From Lutimaribacter saemankumensis (GTDB lineage Bacteria; Pseudomonadota; Alphaproteobacteria; Rhodobacterales; Rhodobacteraceae), in the NCBI RefSeq assembly GCF_900100005.1, contig NZ_FNEB01000005.1:186001-250000 (forward strand): a stretch of 64,000 nucleotides of DNA, written 5' to 3'. The notes under the pieces are model-generated. The model worked only from the letters and a program-made list of their open reading frames with translations, did not search any database and had not been told where the DNA came from. The position numbers and the translations under genes are program-made. How positions within the stretch are numbered: position 1 is the stretch's first letter; the number at the start of each line of letters is the position of its first letter. Below are positions 1-8,270 of the stretch, piece after piece.

Positions 1-275
1 GCTTCGCGAAGGGCGGCGGCCACTTCGTCCGTGTCGCCGGGATCGACTTTGCCACCCGGGAACGCAATCTGCCCGGGATGATGTTTCAGGTGGCTGGACC
101 TTTTTGTCAGGACAACCTGAACACCGTGCGGCCGTAACAAAAGACCCACCAGAACGCCGGCCGGCCGCAAAATCCGACCCTCCGGCAATACAGTACCGGG
201 ATTCAGGTCAAAATCAGACGAAGCGGCACTGTTTCTGCCCAATGCATCAACTATAGGGGTTAGCGGGTCACTCAC
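1..275 (-). CDS. nudL: Nudix hydrolase, NudL/CoA-pyrophosphatase type (partial, 3' end outside window)
   Basis: Only the first 91 codons are present; the gene runs off the left edge. Read from a GTG at 273-275, the protein has a leading region and then LTKRSSHLKHHPGQIAFPGG followed by KVDPGD and ALREA. This is the start of a Nudix box preceded by the HxGQ(I/V)xFPGGK signature of the CoA pyrophosphatase (NudL/YeaB) subfamily. Such enzymes hydrolyse CoA and related nucleotide diphosphates. The GTG overlaps the hslO stop by 8 bases, so translation is probably coupled to hslO. The rest of the Nudix box lies outside the window, so the subfamily is inferred from the N-terminal half only. Confidence 0.8.
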   Translation of the reverse strand, partial: MSDPLTPIVDALGRNSAASSDFDLNPGTVLPEGRILRPAGVLVGLLLRPHGVQVVLTKRSSHLKHHPGQIAFPGGKVDPGDTDEVAAALRE

Positions 276-1263
276 CCTCATCCGGTCCTTTCGTTGCCTC
301 AAACCCCAGCGTAGCCGGATCGAGATCGTAATGCGCACCGCAGAACTGGCAATCGGCGGTAACCCGGCCTTCTTCGGTTGTCATCTTTTCGATGTCCTTG
401 GCCGAATAGATCGACAGGCTTTGGCGAACGCGATCTTCCGAACAGGTGCATCCAAACCGAACTGCCTGCGCATCGAAAACGCGAGGCTGTTCTTCGTGGA
501 ACAGGCGAACCAGAAGGTCCGTCGAGGTGACGCTTGGGCCGATCAGCTCCAGATCGTCGACCGTATCGAGAAGAATGTTCACCCGGTTCCAATCGTCACG
601 ATTGTTGTCCGAAACCACATCCGCGGCATTAAGCAGACCACCCTCGCCGGAACCGCCGCCGGACACATGCGGCGATGCCTTGGGCATGTGCTGCAGCATG
701 ATGCCGCCTGCACGCCAGTGTTCTGCCCCACCTCTTTCCGTCGATTTTCCGAAGGACAGCGAAAACCGTGTCGGAAGCTGCTCGGACTGCGCGAAATAGG
801 CCTCGGCGCACGAAGAAAGCGAGCCGCCAGAAAGCGGCGTGATGCCCTGGTAAGGCGCCATTCCCTTGCCCTGGTCGATGAGGATGGCGAAGTATCCCTC
901 ACCGATCTGGTCAAAGGGTGCACCAGCAGACAGTCGGTCTGCGTCATAGCTGGCATAGGCGCGGATTCGGGCTGGCTCACCTTCTTTCTGCGGGCCGAAA
1001 TAGTCCGTGGCGATCATGCGCACGGCGCCCTTTGACTGAACCTGCAGAGACAGCTTCCAGCGCAGTTTGATCGTCTGGCCGATCAGCGCGGTGAGCAGCG
1101 CCATTTCGGCGACCAGCGCCTCGACCTGCGGCGGATAGTCGTGCTGTTTCAGAATGCCGTCCAGCACCCCGTCCAGTCGCGCAACGCGGCCGCGCATATC
1201 CGAGTTGTCCAGCTGGAACGGCAGTACCACATCGTCCCAGGCGAGTTTCGATCCGATGGTCAT
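268..1263 (-). CDS. hslO: Redox-regulated chaperone Hsp33
   Basis: 331-residue Hsp33, a cytoplasmic holdase that is switched on when oxidants release its zinc. The C-terminal zinc centre is visible as CTC at residues 272-274 and CQFC at 305-308, the four conserved cysteines of the family. The N-terminal dimerisation domain fills residues 1 to about 240. The start chosen is MTIGSKLAW at 1263 because AAGGAA lies just upstream; the reading frame stays open another 147 bases upstream without a better site. Its stop overlaps the nudL start, so the two form a minus-strand operon. A second Nudix gene diverges from it. Confidence 0.95.
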   Translation of the reverse strand: MTIGSKLAWDDVVLPFQLDNSDMRGRVARLDGVLDGILKQHDYPPQVEALVAEMALLTALIGQTIKLRWKLSLQVQSKGAVRMIATDYFGPQKEGEPARIRAYASYDADRLSAGAPFDQIGEGYFAILIDQGKGMAPYQGITPLSGGSLSSCAEAYFAQSEQLPTRFSLSFGKSTERGGAEHWRAGGIMLQHMPKASPHVSGGGSGEGGLLNAADVVSDNNRDDWNRVNILLDTVDDLELIGPSVTSTDLLVRLFHEEQPRVFDAQAVRFGCTCSEDRVRQSLSIYSAKDIEKMTTEEGRVTADCQFCGAHYDLDPATLGFEATKGPDEGE

Positions 1264-1339
1264 GGGATTTCCTTTGGCGCCTTGTCTTGGCATACCGCCT
1301 CCATATAGGTGCCGCAAGGCAGTGTCCAAGGAGGTGGCA

Positions 1340-1777
1340 ATGATCCCGCGTTTCGGCCCTTCGCCACGGCCCGATGTAAAATACCACTTGCGGCCTGGTG
1401 TGTATGCCATCCTGCCGCATCGGGGTGACCTGCTTTTGACCTTTCAGGAGCGGCCGGTCCCCGAGCTGCAATTGCCGGGCGGCGGCATTGATCCGGGTGA
1501 GTCTCCGCTCGCCGCGCTCCATCGTGAGGTGTTTGAGGAAACAGGCTGGAAAATCGGATCGCCCCGGCGACTCGGTGCGTTCAGGCGGTTTGTCTATATG
1601 CCTGAATACGATCTCTGGGCAGAGAAGCTGTGTACGATCTACATGGCGTACCCGGTGCGGCAATTGGGGCTGCCGACCGAACCGGACCACAGCACAGTCT
1701 GGACCACACCCCGGATCGCCGCCAAGGAGCTGGGCAACAGCGGCGATCGCCGCTTTGTCGCGCGGTTTGCCTTATAG
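1340..1777 (+). CDS. Nudix hydrolase
   Basis: 145-residue single-domain Nudix protein. The full Nudix box is visible from GGGIDPGESPLAALHREVFE to EETGW (roughly residues 44-70), with the catalytic REVFEE core intact. Nudix enzymes cleave nucleoside diphosphates linked to another group; the substrate cannot be read from sequence. An AAGGAGGT ribosome-binding site seven bases upstream fixes the ATG at 1340, although the frame is open further upstream. The gene diverges from hslO across 76 bases and converges on the response-regulator phosphatase downstream. Confidence 0.88.
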   Translation: MIPRFGPSPRPDVKYHLRPGVYAILPHRGDLLLTFQERPVPELQLPGGGIDPGESPLAALHREVFEETGWKIGSPRRLGAFRRFVYMPEYDLWAEKLCTIYMAYPVRQLGLPTEPDHSTVWTTPRIAAKELGNSGDRRFVARFAL

Positions 1778-1780
1778 GCA

Positions 1781-3058
1781 CTAGGCAGGCCCCAGGTATT
1801 CGAGCAGCACGGCCGAAACATCGTCGGCCATCTGTTTACCGCCCTCGCGCTTGTGAAGCTCCCAGAACATGTCATCCAGCATTTCGACGCCATGCCGTCC
1901 CGCATGGTCCGACAGCAGACGGGTCAGCCCATCCTCTCCCAGCATGTCGCCATTTCTGTTTTCGCTTTCCGTGAACCCGTCGGAATAAAGAAAAAGCCTG
2001 TCGCCCGGTGCAAGGCGTGTTTCGAAACATTCGTAGTTGGCATCTGCAATCAGACCGACAGGCAGGCCGCCAATGCCAAGAAACTCGACCCGGCCGTCGG
2101 CGCGCTGCACGGCAGGATGTGGATGGCCTGCCTGAACGATCCTTGCCACGCCCGAGTGCAGGTCGACGGAGGCAAACGCCATGGTAAAGTATTCCTCGAC
2201 ACCTGCGTCGGACATGAGGCGGTGATTCAGTATCTGCGCCACTTCACCGGGCGGGCGCATGTCGAAAATACCCTCCGGCCGGCGGCTTAGTGCGATGTTC
2301 TGATCCAGGAACCGACCGCTTAGATAGCTGGCAATACGGGCGGTCATCAGCGCCGATGTGATGCCGTGCCCGGAAACGTCTATCGAATACAGTCCGATGC
2401 GGTTTTCGCCGGGGGAAAACACACCGACCAGATCTCCCCCGATATGACCGCAGGGCTTGAGCAACATCGACACTTCGGTTGGCCCGAAGGTGCGGAACCG
2501 TTCCGGCACAAGGGATTCCTGTATTTTCCGTGCCTGAACCAGATCGCGGTCTATCGCATCATAGAGACCCTGGATTTCATCCAGAGCGCTTGCCAGCCGT
2601 TCGGATTTCGCCTGCAGCTCGCGCTCGACCGTCAGAACGCGCTGACCGGCCCGTATGCGCGCGCGCAGTTCGACGGTGTCCACCGGCTTGGTCAGAAAAT
2701 CGTCCGCGCCACAATCCAGGCCCCGCGCAACGGCGTCCTTTTCCGTCTTCGAGGTCAGAAGGATGAAATAGCCATAGCTGTCGCGGCGCATCGCGCGAAA
2801 CCGCCGACAGAACTCCAACCCGTCCATGCCCGGCATCATCCAGTCGCTAAGCACAAGGTCCGGCTGACGTTTCATGCACTGTTCCAGCGCAACAAGCCCG
2901 GATTCCGCCTCGACAACGTCGAATCCCCACCGTGCCAGCGAGGCAGCCAGGATGCGGCGCTGTGCCATGCTGTCATCGACCACAAGCACACGCATTGGCG
3001 GCTTGGTGTCAGACCGGTCGATGCCGTCGATTAATGGGGAGGCCCGCACAAACACCAC
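1781..3058 (-). CDS. Response regulator with C-terminal PP2C/SpoIIE-type phosphatase domain
   Basis: 425-residue two-domain signalling protein. Residues 23 to about 140 are a CheY-like receiver: acidic pair D28/D29, phosphoacceptor D72 in LSDWMMPG, T102, and K124 in FLTKPVD. A helical linker follows (about 140-195, Q/E/R rich, probably a coiled coil). Residues 200-423 are a PP2C/SpoIIE phosphatase with GGDLVGV, DVSGHG, SDGFTE and DDVSAV metal-binding segments. This is the RsbU-like layout, in which phosphorylation controls dephosphorylation of an anti-sigma antagonist, but no anti-sigma factor or STAS protein is nearby. The start is a GTG at 3058 with a weak ribosome-binding site; MRVLVVDD at 2995 is an alternative. 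It diverges from the HPt gene. Confidence 0.88.
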   Translation of the reverse strand: MVFVRASPLIDGIDRSDTKPPMRVLVVDDSMAQRRILAASLARWGFDVVEAESGLVALEQCMKRQPDLVLSDWMMPGMDGLEFCRRFRAMRRDSYGYFILLTSKTEKDAVARGLDCGADDFLTKPVDTVELRARIRAGQRVLTVERELQAKSERLASALDEIQGLYDAIDRDLVQARKIQESLVPERFRTFGPTEVSMLLKPCGHIGGDLVGVFSPGENRIGLYSIDVSGHGITSALMTARIASYLSGRFLDQNIALSRRPEGIFDMRPPGEVAQILNHRLMSDAGVEEYFTMAFASVDLHSGVARIVQAGHPHPAVQRADGRVEFLGIGGLPVGLIADANYECFETRLAPGDRLFLYSDGFTESENRNGDMLGEDGLTRLLSDHAGRHGVEMLDDMFWELHKREGGKQMADDVSAVLLEYLGPA

Positions 3059-3196
3059 CTGTTGAAATTGCCGTTATCCGTGTGTGCATCCGGGGCAATT
3101 AACAGAAACTGAAAGATCAAATCCGAAGGTTTCGGCGCGGCTCACCTCGGACTTCGTTAACCGCCATCTTTCATTCTGCGCCAATGGAGGATCGCG

Positions 3197-3529
3197 ATGA
3201 TTGATTGGGAACGATTGCAAACGATGCGGGATGAGATCGGCAGTGACAGCCTGCAAGAGATCGTTTTGCTTTTCCTGCAGGAAATGGATGAAGGGATTTC
3301 ACGGCTTCAGTCGGCGCCATCGACCGAGGCACTTGGCGCCGAAATGCATTTCCTGAAGGGCTGTGCGCTCAATCTCGGATTCCGGGATTTCGCCAGGCTT
3401 TGTCAGGAGGCAGAAACATTGTGCGCACAAGGCAAGGCGGACCAAGTCGATATTTCCCGAATCCTTGCCTGCCATGGTGCATCACGCGCTGTCTTTTCGG
3501 AAGGTCCGGACGCGGCCGACGCCACCTAG
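3197..3529 (+). CDS. HPt (histidine phosphotransfer) domain protein
   Basis: 110-residue stand-alone HPt protein. The phosphorylatable histidine is H51 in HFLKGCALNLGF, which matches the family pattern HxLKGxxxxLG. The rest is helical and acidic, as expected for a four-helix HPt bundle. Such proteins shuttle phosphate between a hybrid kinase and a response regulator. A GGAGG site lies nine bases upstream of the ATG. It diverges from the receiver-phosphatase gene across 138 bases, so the receiver of that protein is the natural candidate partner (inference). Its TAG stop shares bases with the stop of ilvA on the other strand. Confidence 0.87.
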   Translation: MIDWERLQTMRDEIGSDSLQEIVLLFLQEMDEGISRLQSAPSTEALGAEMHFLKGCALNLGFRDFARLCQEAETLCAQGKADQVDISRILACHGASRAVFSEGPDAADAT

Positions 3530-4764
3530 ATCAGGAAATCGGCCAGCACTTCGTCTTGCGTCACGTCGCGGAACGCGAAACCACGATTGTTCACGCGATC
3601 GAACAGGCCGGGAAAGTTTTCTGCAGAGCTGGTTTCGATCCCGATCAGGACCGAGCCGAAATTGCGCGAGTTCTTTTTCAGATATTCGAACCGGGTGATG
3701 TTGTCGTCAGGCCCCAGCATGTCCAAGAAATCGCGCAGTGCGCCCGGCCGCTGCGGCAGCCGGAGGATGAAATACTTTTTCAATCCTTGCCAGTTCATCG
3801 ACCGTTCCTTGACCTCGGGCAGCCGTTCGAAATCGAAATTGCCGCCCGACGTCACGCAAACAACGCGCTTTCCCTTGATGCGGTCGGCCACATCGACCAG
3901 CGCATCGACAGCCAGCGCACCCGCGGGTTCCAGAACGATACCTTCGACATTGAGCATTTCCAGCATCGTCCCGCAGATGCGGTTTTCCGGTGCGGAAATC
4001 ACATCGTCGGCACTGATGTCCGACAGCTTGGCGAACGGTTTTTCCCCGATCCGCGCGACTGCGGCGCCATCGACGAAACTGTCCACCCGGTCCAGCGTGA
4101 CGGGCTCGCCCGCGCGAACGGCGGCATAAAGGCTGCGGCCCCCGGCGGGTTCGACAAACGTATAGGTGCACCGCGCGCCGAAAAACGCGCGCACACCGGC
4201 GCTGAGCCCGCCACCGCCGACAGGCAGGATGATGTGATCGGGCGCACCACCCATCTGCACTGCCATCTCTACCGCGACGCTGGCCTGCCCTTCGATCACG
4301 TCGTCATCGTCGAATGGCGCTAGAAAATGCGCGCCTTCCGCAGCACAAAATGTCTTTGCCTCGGCCAGGGTGTCGTCGAAAAAGTCACCGGTCAGACGAA
4401 TCTCGACCGCATCGCCCCCAAAGATCTGGGTCTTCTGAATCTTCTGTTGCGGGGTGGTGACGGGCATGAAAATCACGCCGCGCACACCGAAATGCCGGCA
4501 CATGTAGGCAACGCCCTGTGCGTGATTGCCTGCACTTGCACACACGAACAGCCCTTGGTCCGGCTGCGACTCCAACACCTTGCGCATGGCGTTGAAGGCC
4601 CCACGCAGCTTGTAGGATCGAACAGGCGTCAAATCCTCGCGTTTCAGCCAGATCTCGGCATCGAACCGGTCCGACAAATGTGCGTTCAACTGCAGCGGAG
4701 TCTCGGCGAAAACCTCGCGCATCGCACGCTCGGCCACGCGGGCCATATCCTGAAAACTGGTCAT
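3526..4764 (-). CDS. ilvA: Threonine ammonia-lyase (threonine dehydratase), biosynthetic
   Basis: 412-residue PLP enzyme converting threonine to 2-oxobutanoate and ammonia, the first step specific to isoleucine. The PLP lysine is K52 in VRSYKLRGAFNAM, and the phosphate-binding loop is LPVGGGGLSAGV. From about residue 320 a single ACT-like regulatory domain follows (FILRLPQRPGALRDFLDML). This is the short form with one ACT-like domain, so isoleucine/valine feedback control is likely. Start MTSFQDMARV at 4764 is preferred by comparison with the family; upstream in-frame ATGs at 4836 and 4878 exist and no strong ribosome-binding site decides between them. It diverges from argG. Confidence 0.94.
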   Translation of the reverse strand: MTSFQDMARVAERAMREVFAETPLQLNAHLSDRFDAEIWLKREDLTPVRSYKLRGAFNAMRKVLESQPDQGLFVCASAGNHAQGVAYMCRHFGVRGVIFMPVTTPQQKIQKTQIFGGDAVEIRLTGDFFDDTLAEAKTFCAAEGAHFLAPFDDDDVIEGQASVAVEMAVQMGGAPDHIILPVGGGGLSAGVRAFFGARCTYTFVEPAGGRSLYAAVRAGEPVTLDRVDSFVDGAAVARIGEKPFAKLSDISADDVISAPENRICGTMLEMLNVEGIVLEPAGALAVDALVDVADRIKGKRVVCVTSGGNFDFERLPEVKERSMNWQGLKKYFILRLPQRPGALRDFLDMLGPDDNITRFEYLKKNSRNFGSVLIGIETSSAENFPGLFDRVNNRGFAFRDVTQDEVLADFLI

Positions 4765-4896
4765 GGGCACCGTGATGGCGGGCAAATCCGTGCTTGGCAA
4801 GACGCCTGCGCGGTATTCTTCGGCACACAGCGCCATGTTGCGTCCCACCGCCAAAGGCGCTAGGCGATGGCGAACCAAATTTCCTTGGAGAGTCCC

Positions 4897-6123
4897 ATGT
4901 CCGCGCCCAAGAAAGTCGTGCTGGCCTATTCCGGCGGCCTAGATACCTCGATCATCCTGAAATGGCTGCAAACCGAATACGGCTGCGAGGTCGTGACATT
5001 CACTGCCGATCTTGGCCAGGGCGAGGAACTTGAACCCGCCCGCCAGAAAGCCGAGATGCTGGGGATCAAGCCCGACAACATCTACATCGAAGACGTCCGC
5101 GAAGAGTTCGTGCGGGATTTCGTTTTCCCGATGTTCCGCGCCAATGCCGTCTACGAGGGCCTGTATCTGCTGGGGACGTCGATCGCACGGCCGCTGATTT
5201 CCAAGCGTCTGGTCGAAATCGCCGCCGAAACGGGCGCCGATGCCGTGGCACATGGCGCGACGGGCAAGGGCAACGACCAGGTCCGGTTCGAACTGTCCGC
5301 CTATGCCCTGAACCCTGAGATCAAGGTCATCGCGCCCTGGCGCGAGTGGGATCTGACCAGCCGCACGAAACTGATCGATTTCGCCGAAAAGAACCAGATT
5401 CCGATCGCCAAGGACAAGCGCGGCGAAGCGCCGTTCAGCGTGGACGCAAACCTGCTGCACACCTCGTCCGAAGGGAAAGTACTGGAAGATCCGGCACAGG
5501 ATGCGCCCGAATACGTCTATCAGCGCACCGATAGCCCCGAAGAGGCGCCCGATACGCCGGAATACATCGAAATCACTTTCGAAAAAGGCGATGCCGTCGC
5601 GATCAACGGCGAGGCGCTCAGCCCCGCAACGATCCTGACACGGCTGAACGAATACGGGAAAACCCACGGTATCGGCCGGCTCGATTTCGTCGAAAACCGT
5701 TTTGTCGGCATGAAATCGCGCGGCATCTATGAAACGCCCGGCGGGACCATCCTTCTCGAGGCGCATCGCGGGATCGAACAGATCACGCTGGACAGCGGCG
5801 CGGGCCACCTGAAGGATTCGATCATGCCGCGTTATGCCGAGCTGATCTACAACGGTTTCTGGTTCAGCCCCGAACGCGAGATGCTGCAGGCCCTGATCGA
5901 CAAGAGCCAGGAACACGTCAGCGGCACCGTCCGGCTTAAGCTTTACAAGGGTTTGGCGCGCACCGTTGGCCGGTGGTCGGATCATTCGCTGTATTCCGAG
6001 GCACATGTGACCTTCGAAGAGGATGCCGGCGCGTACGATCAGAAGGATGCGCAAGGCTTTATCCAGCTGAACGCGCTGCGCCTGAAGCTGCTTGCCGCGC
6101 GGAACCGTCGCCTGAAAGGGTAG
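4897..6123 (+). CDS. argG: Argininosuccinate synthase
   Basis: 408-residue enzyme joining citrulline and aspartate with ATP, the penultimate step of arginine synthesis. The N-terminal PP-loop is AYSGGLDTS (residues 10-18), and the protein is collinear with ArgG throughout (GHTGKGND-like segment [28 protein letters not shown]). TTGGAG lies eight bases before the ATG at 4897; an in-frame ATG at 4867 has no such site. A strong intrinsic terminator follows at 6155-6185. The upstream 130 bases are shared with the divergent ilvA. Confidence 0.97.
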   Translation: MSAPKKVVLAYSGGLDTSIILKWLQTEYGCEVVTFTADLGQGEELEPARQKAEMLGIKPDNIYIEDVREEFVRDFVFPMFRANAVYEGLYLLGTSIARPLISKRLVEIAAETGADAVAHGATGKGNDQVRFELSAYALNPEIKVIAPWREWDLTSRTKLIDFAEKNQIPIAKDKRGEAPFSVDANLLHTSSEGKVLEDPAQDAPEYVYQRTDSPEEAPDTPEYIEITFEKGDAVAINGEALSPATILTRLNEYGKTHGIGRLDFVENRFVGMKSRGIYETPGGTILLEAHRGIEQITLDSGAGHLKDSIMPRYAELIYNGFWFSPEREMLQALIDKSQEHVSGTVRLKLYKGLARTVGRWSDHSLYSEAHVTFEEDAGAYDQKDAQGFIQLNALRLKLLAARNRRLKG

Positions 6124-6154
6124 CGGCACCTACGTCAGCCTTGCGTAATCATCG

Positions 6155-6185
6155 AAAATACCCGCCTCATTGGGCGGGTATTTTT
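6155..6185 (+). terminator. Rho-independent terminator after argG
   Basis: A perfect 12-bp inverted repeat, AAAATACCCGCC (6155-6166) and GGCGGGTATTTT (6173-6184), with a six-base loop and a run of T. It lies 32 bases after the argG stop. The A-rich left arm would also give a T-run on the minus strand. Confidence 0.92.
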
Positions 6186-6204
6186 GTTATGGACCACTGA
6201 CACA

Positions 6205-6486
6205 ATGCTGAACGAAATCGCCGAGCGGATAAACCAGGGCCTGGCCGGGCAGGAATTCGACGGATCGCTGAAATTCGATTGCGGCCCGGACGGCGTGCTT
6301 GTTCTGGCTGACAACAATGCCACGACCATTGATCAGGAAACCGACTGCACGATCCGGCTTAGCCTTGAAAACCTAAAGGCCCTTCTGGCGGGCAAGCTGA
6401 ACCCGATGACGGGTGTAATGATGGGCAAGCTCAAGCTGACCGGTAATCCAGCCGTGGCGATGAAGCTTGGATCACTGCTGAAGTAG
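6205..6486 (+). CDS. SCP2 sterol-carrier-domain protein
   Basis: 93-residue protein made of one small SCP2 fold: the segments DGSLKFDCGPDGVLVLADN, CTIRLSLENLKALLAGKLNP and GKLKLTGNPAVAMKLGSLL match the family pattern in which a lipid tunnel is closed by the last helix. Bacterial members bind lipids or fatty acyl groups; the ligand here is unknown. Start at ATG 6205; a TTG at 6184 in the same frame falls inside the argG terminator and was discarded. It stands alone, with a weak ribosome-binding site, and converges on the sulfotransferase-like gene with three bases between stops. Confidence 0.85.
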   Translation: MLNEIAERINQGLAGQEFDGSLKFDCGPDGVLVLADNNATTIDQETDCTIRLSLENLKALLAGKLNPMTGVMMGKLKLTGNPAVAMKLGSLLK

Positions 6487-6489
6487 AGC

Positions 6490-7212
6490 CTAATCCAGCC
6501 GAATTCGCCGTTCGGCCAGTTCGTTATAGAATGGCAATGCCAGATCTGCGAGGTCAGCCAGCCTGCCTTGCAGCGCGGGCAGATCGCCTTCGGCGGGCGC
6601 AAATCCCGTGCTGTCATGGACGGCGCCGTACCAGTGCGGGGCCCAGGCTCCATCGTCAGGGTGCCCACCCTTTGGCCACGACAGCATCTTGTCCGTCCAG
6701 GGAATCCCGATTGCCCGGCACAGCTTTGAGAGCATCTGCGCAGGGTCGCGACGGATATCGGCGCTGTCGATCACCACGGGATTTTGCCCAAGCGACACGC
6801 AGTAATCGTGCAGTTCGGCCTGTTGGATGAACCCGATATCGGTCAGCGAGGGGCTTTCGTATTTCGCGCCGAAACTGGCCGCCACGCGCGCGGGATGCCG
6901 GATCAGAAAGACATTCACGGCATCTGCCATCCAATCGCGCGGGACACCGTCGATCATATGTTGGCACATGTGTTTCTGATAGAAATACGGCTTTTGTGCC
7001 GGATTGGGTCCAGACAGCACCGCAGCCACTTTACCTGGATTGGTGGATTGGCTGGCCAGAATCTGTTCTCGCATCGGGTGGTTCAGCGCGGTGAAGTGCA
7101 GATAGGCGGCATAGAACGGCTCATCTATGACCGCACAATCCCCGCGCGCCGCAAAGGAATACATCATGGCGGTCGAAAGGTTCCGTGGCCCACTCCACAT
7201 TGCGATCTTCAT
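6490..7212 (-). CDS. Sulfotransferase-like P-loop protein, coupled to the aminotransferase upstream
   Basis: 240-residue cytoplasmic protein. The N-terminus MKIAMWSGPRNLSTAMMYSF resembles the 5'-phosphosulfate-binding loop of PAPS-dependent sulfotransferases, and VFLIRHPARVAASF (about residue 105) resembles the 3'-phosphate motif with its conserved Arg and Ser. The family is often annotated as a sulfotransferase although the acceptor, and even sulfonate transfer, is unproven. Its ATG overlaps the stop of the aminotransferase gene (ATGA at 7209-7212), so the two are translated together on the minus strand. The coupling suggests that the two proteins act on the same small molecule (inference). 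Confidence 0.75.
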   Translation of the reverse strand: MKIAMWSGPRNLSTAMMYSFAARGDCAVIDEPFYAAYLHFTALNHPMREQILASQSTNPGKVAAVLSGPNPAQKPYFYQKHMCQHMIDGVPRDWMADAVNVFLIRHPARVAASFGAKYESPSLTDIGFIQQAELHDYCVSLGQNPVVIDSADIRRDPAQMLSKLCRAIGIPWTDKMLSWPKGGHPDDGAWAPHWYGAVHDSTGFAPAEGDLPALQGRLADLADLALPFYNELAERRIRLD

Positions 7213-8120
7213 TGCGCGCATTCCCGGGCGATAAGATCCTTGTAAAGCGCGCGTATCCGCCGGGTCATCGGGCCCATTTCGCCATCACCGATCTGCCGGC
7301 CATCGATTTCGCCCACCGGCGTCTGTGCGCCGAACGTGCCGGTCAGAAACGCCTCGTCCGCGCCATACGTATCGACAAGGCTGAAATTCCGTTCGAACAC
7401 GGGAATACCGTTCGCCCGGCAAAGATCGATCACCTTGGCGCGGGTGATTCCGTTCATGCAGTAATCGCCGGTGCTGGTCCAAACCTCGCCCTTGCGGACG
7501 ATGAAAAAGTTGCAGGCGTTTGTCGTGTTCACGAACCCGTTCACATCCAGCATCAGCCCCTCGTCCGCGCCAGCCTTTTCGGCGGCGATGCAAGCCAGGA
7601 TGCAATTCAGCTTGGAGTGGCTATTGAGTTTTGGATCCTGCGTCATCGGCAGGCCCCGGATGTGCGGCACCGTGGCAAGCCGGATTGGCCGCGGGATCGA
7701 CGGACGGGAATGCTCCATGATGATTGCGACGGTCGGACCCTGCTGGCTGAGACTCGGGTGCTGGAACGGACGGGTTTTCACACCGCGCGTGACCATCAGG
7801 CGGGCGTGCGCGTCATCGGTCATTTCATTGGCTGATTGTGTCTCTAACACGGCCGAAACCACCTGTTCCCGGGTCATCCCGATATCCAGGTCGATGGCCT
7901 TGGCGGCTTCGAACAGGCGATCCATATGCTCGTCAATGAAAGCCCAGCGGTTGTTGTAAAGGCGCAGCCCCTCCCAAACGCCATCGCCCAGCATGAAGCC
8001 GCTGTCATAAACGCTTACCATCGCCTGCGCCTTTGGCACGATACGCCCGTTCAGCCAGATATTGATGCTTTCGTTACGTGCGTCTTCCTCGGCCTGGTGG
8101 GTGGTTACATGTTCGGTCAT
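7209..8120 (-). CDS. PLP fold-type IV (BCAT/D-amino-acid-type) aminotransferase-like protein with altered PLP-contact motif
   Basis: 303-residue class IV aminotransferase-like protein. The PLP lysine is probably K170 in NSHSKLNCILA, and the N-terminal substrate-loop region SVYDSGFMLGDGVWEGLR is typical of the class. In the region that normally reads G-x-V-x-E-G-x-x-x-N, this protein has GFVNTTNACN (195-204). The glutamate that contacts the PLP pyridine nitrogen is therefore replaced by Thr199. This may change the reaction type, so branched-chain transamination should not be assumed. GGAGG lies seven bases before the ATG at 8120. It is coupled by an ATGA overlap to the sulfotransferase-like gene and diverges from msrA. 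Confidence 0.85.
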   Translation of the reverse strand: MTEHVTTHQAEEDARNESINIWLNGRIVPKAQAMVSVYDSGFMLGDGVWEGLRLYNNRWAFIDEHMDRLFEAAKAIDLDIGMTREQVVSAVLETQSANEMTDDAHARLMVTRGVKTRPFQHPSLSQQGPTVAIIMEHSRPSIPRPIRLATVPHIRGLPMTQDPKLNSHSKLNCILACIAAEKAGADEGLMLDVNGFVNTTNACNFFIVRKGEVWTSTGDYCMNGITRAKVIDLCRANGIPVFERNFSLVDTYGADEAFLTGTFGAQTPVGEIDGRQIGDGEMGPMTRRIRALYKDLIARECAQ

Positions 8121-8270
8121 CGGGGCCTCCGTTTTGGCAACGCTAGACCGCAGGACCGGCATAGGAAAGCCCCTCACACGCTGTCACCGTTGCGTGACAT
8201 TGCATTGCAGGGGCTATGCGCAGCGGCGGTTTGGGATCAGGCTTGTTTGGCAACATCGGAGGGCCGATCA

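Noticed and set aside
4939-6129. Long minus-strand open frame opposite argG
   Set aside because: argG is complete and conserved on the plus strand, and this frame has no recognisable motif.
6184-6204. TTG start that would lengthen the SCP2 protein by seven residues
   Set aside because: It lies inside the argG terminator stem and has no ribosome-binding site.
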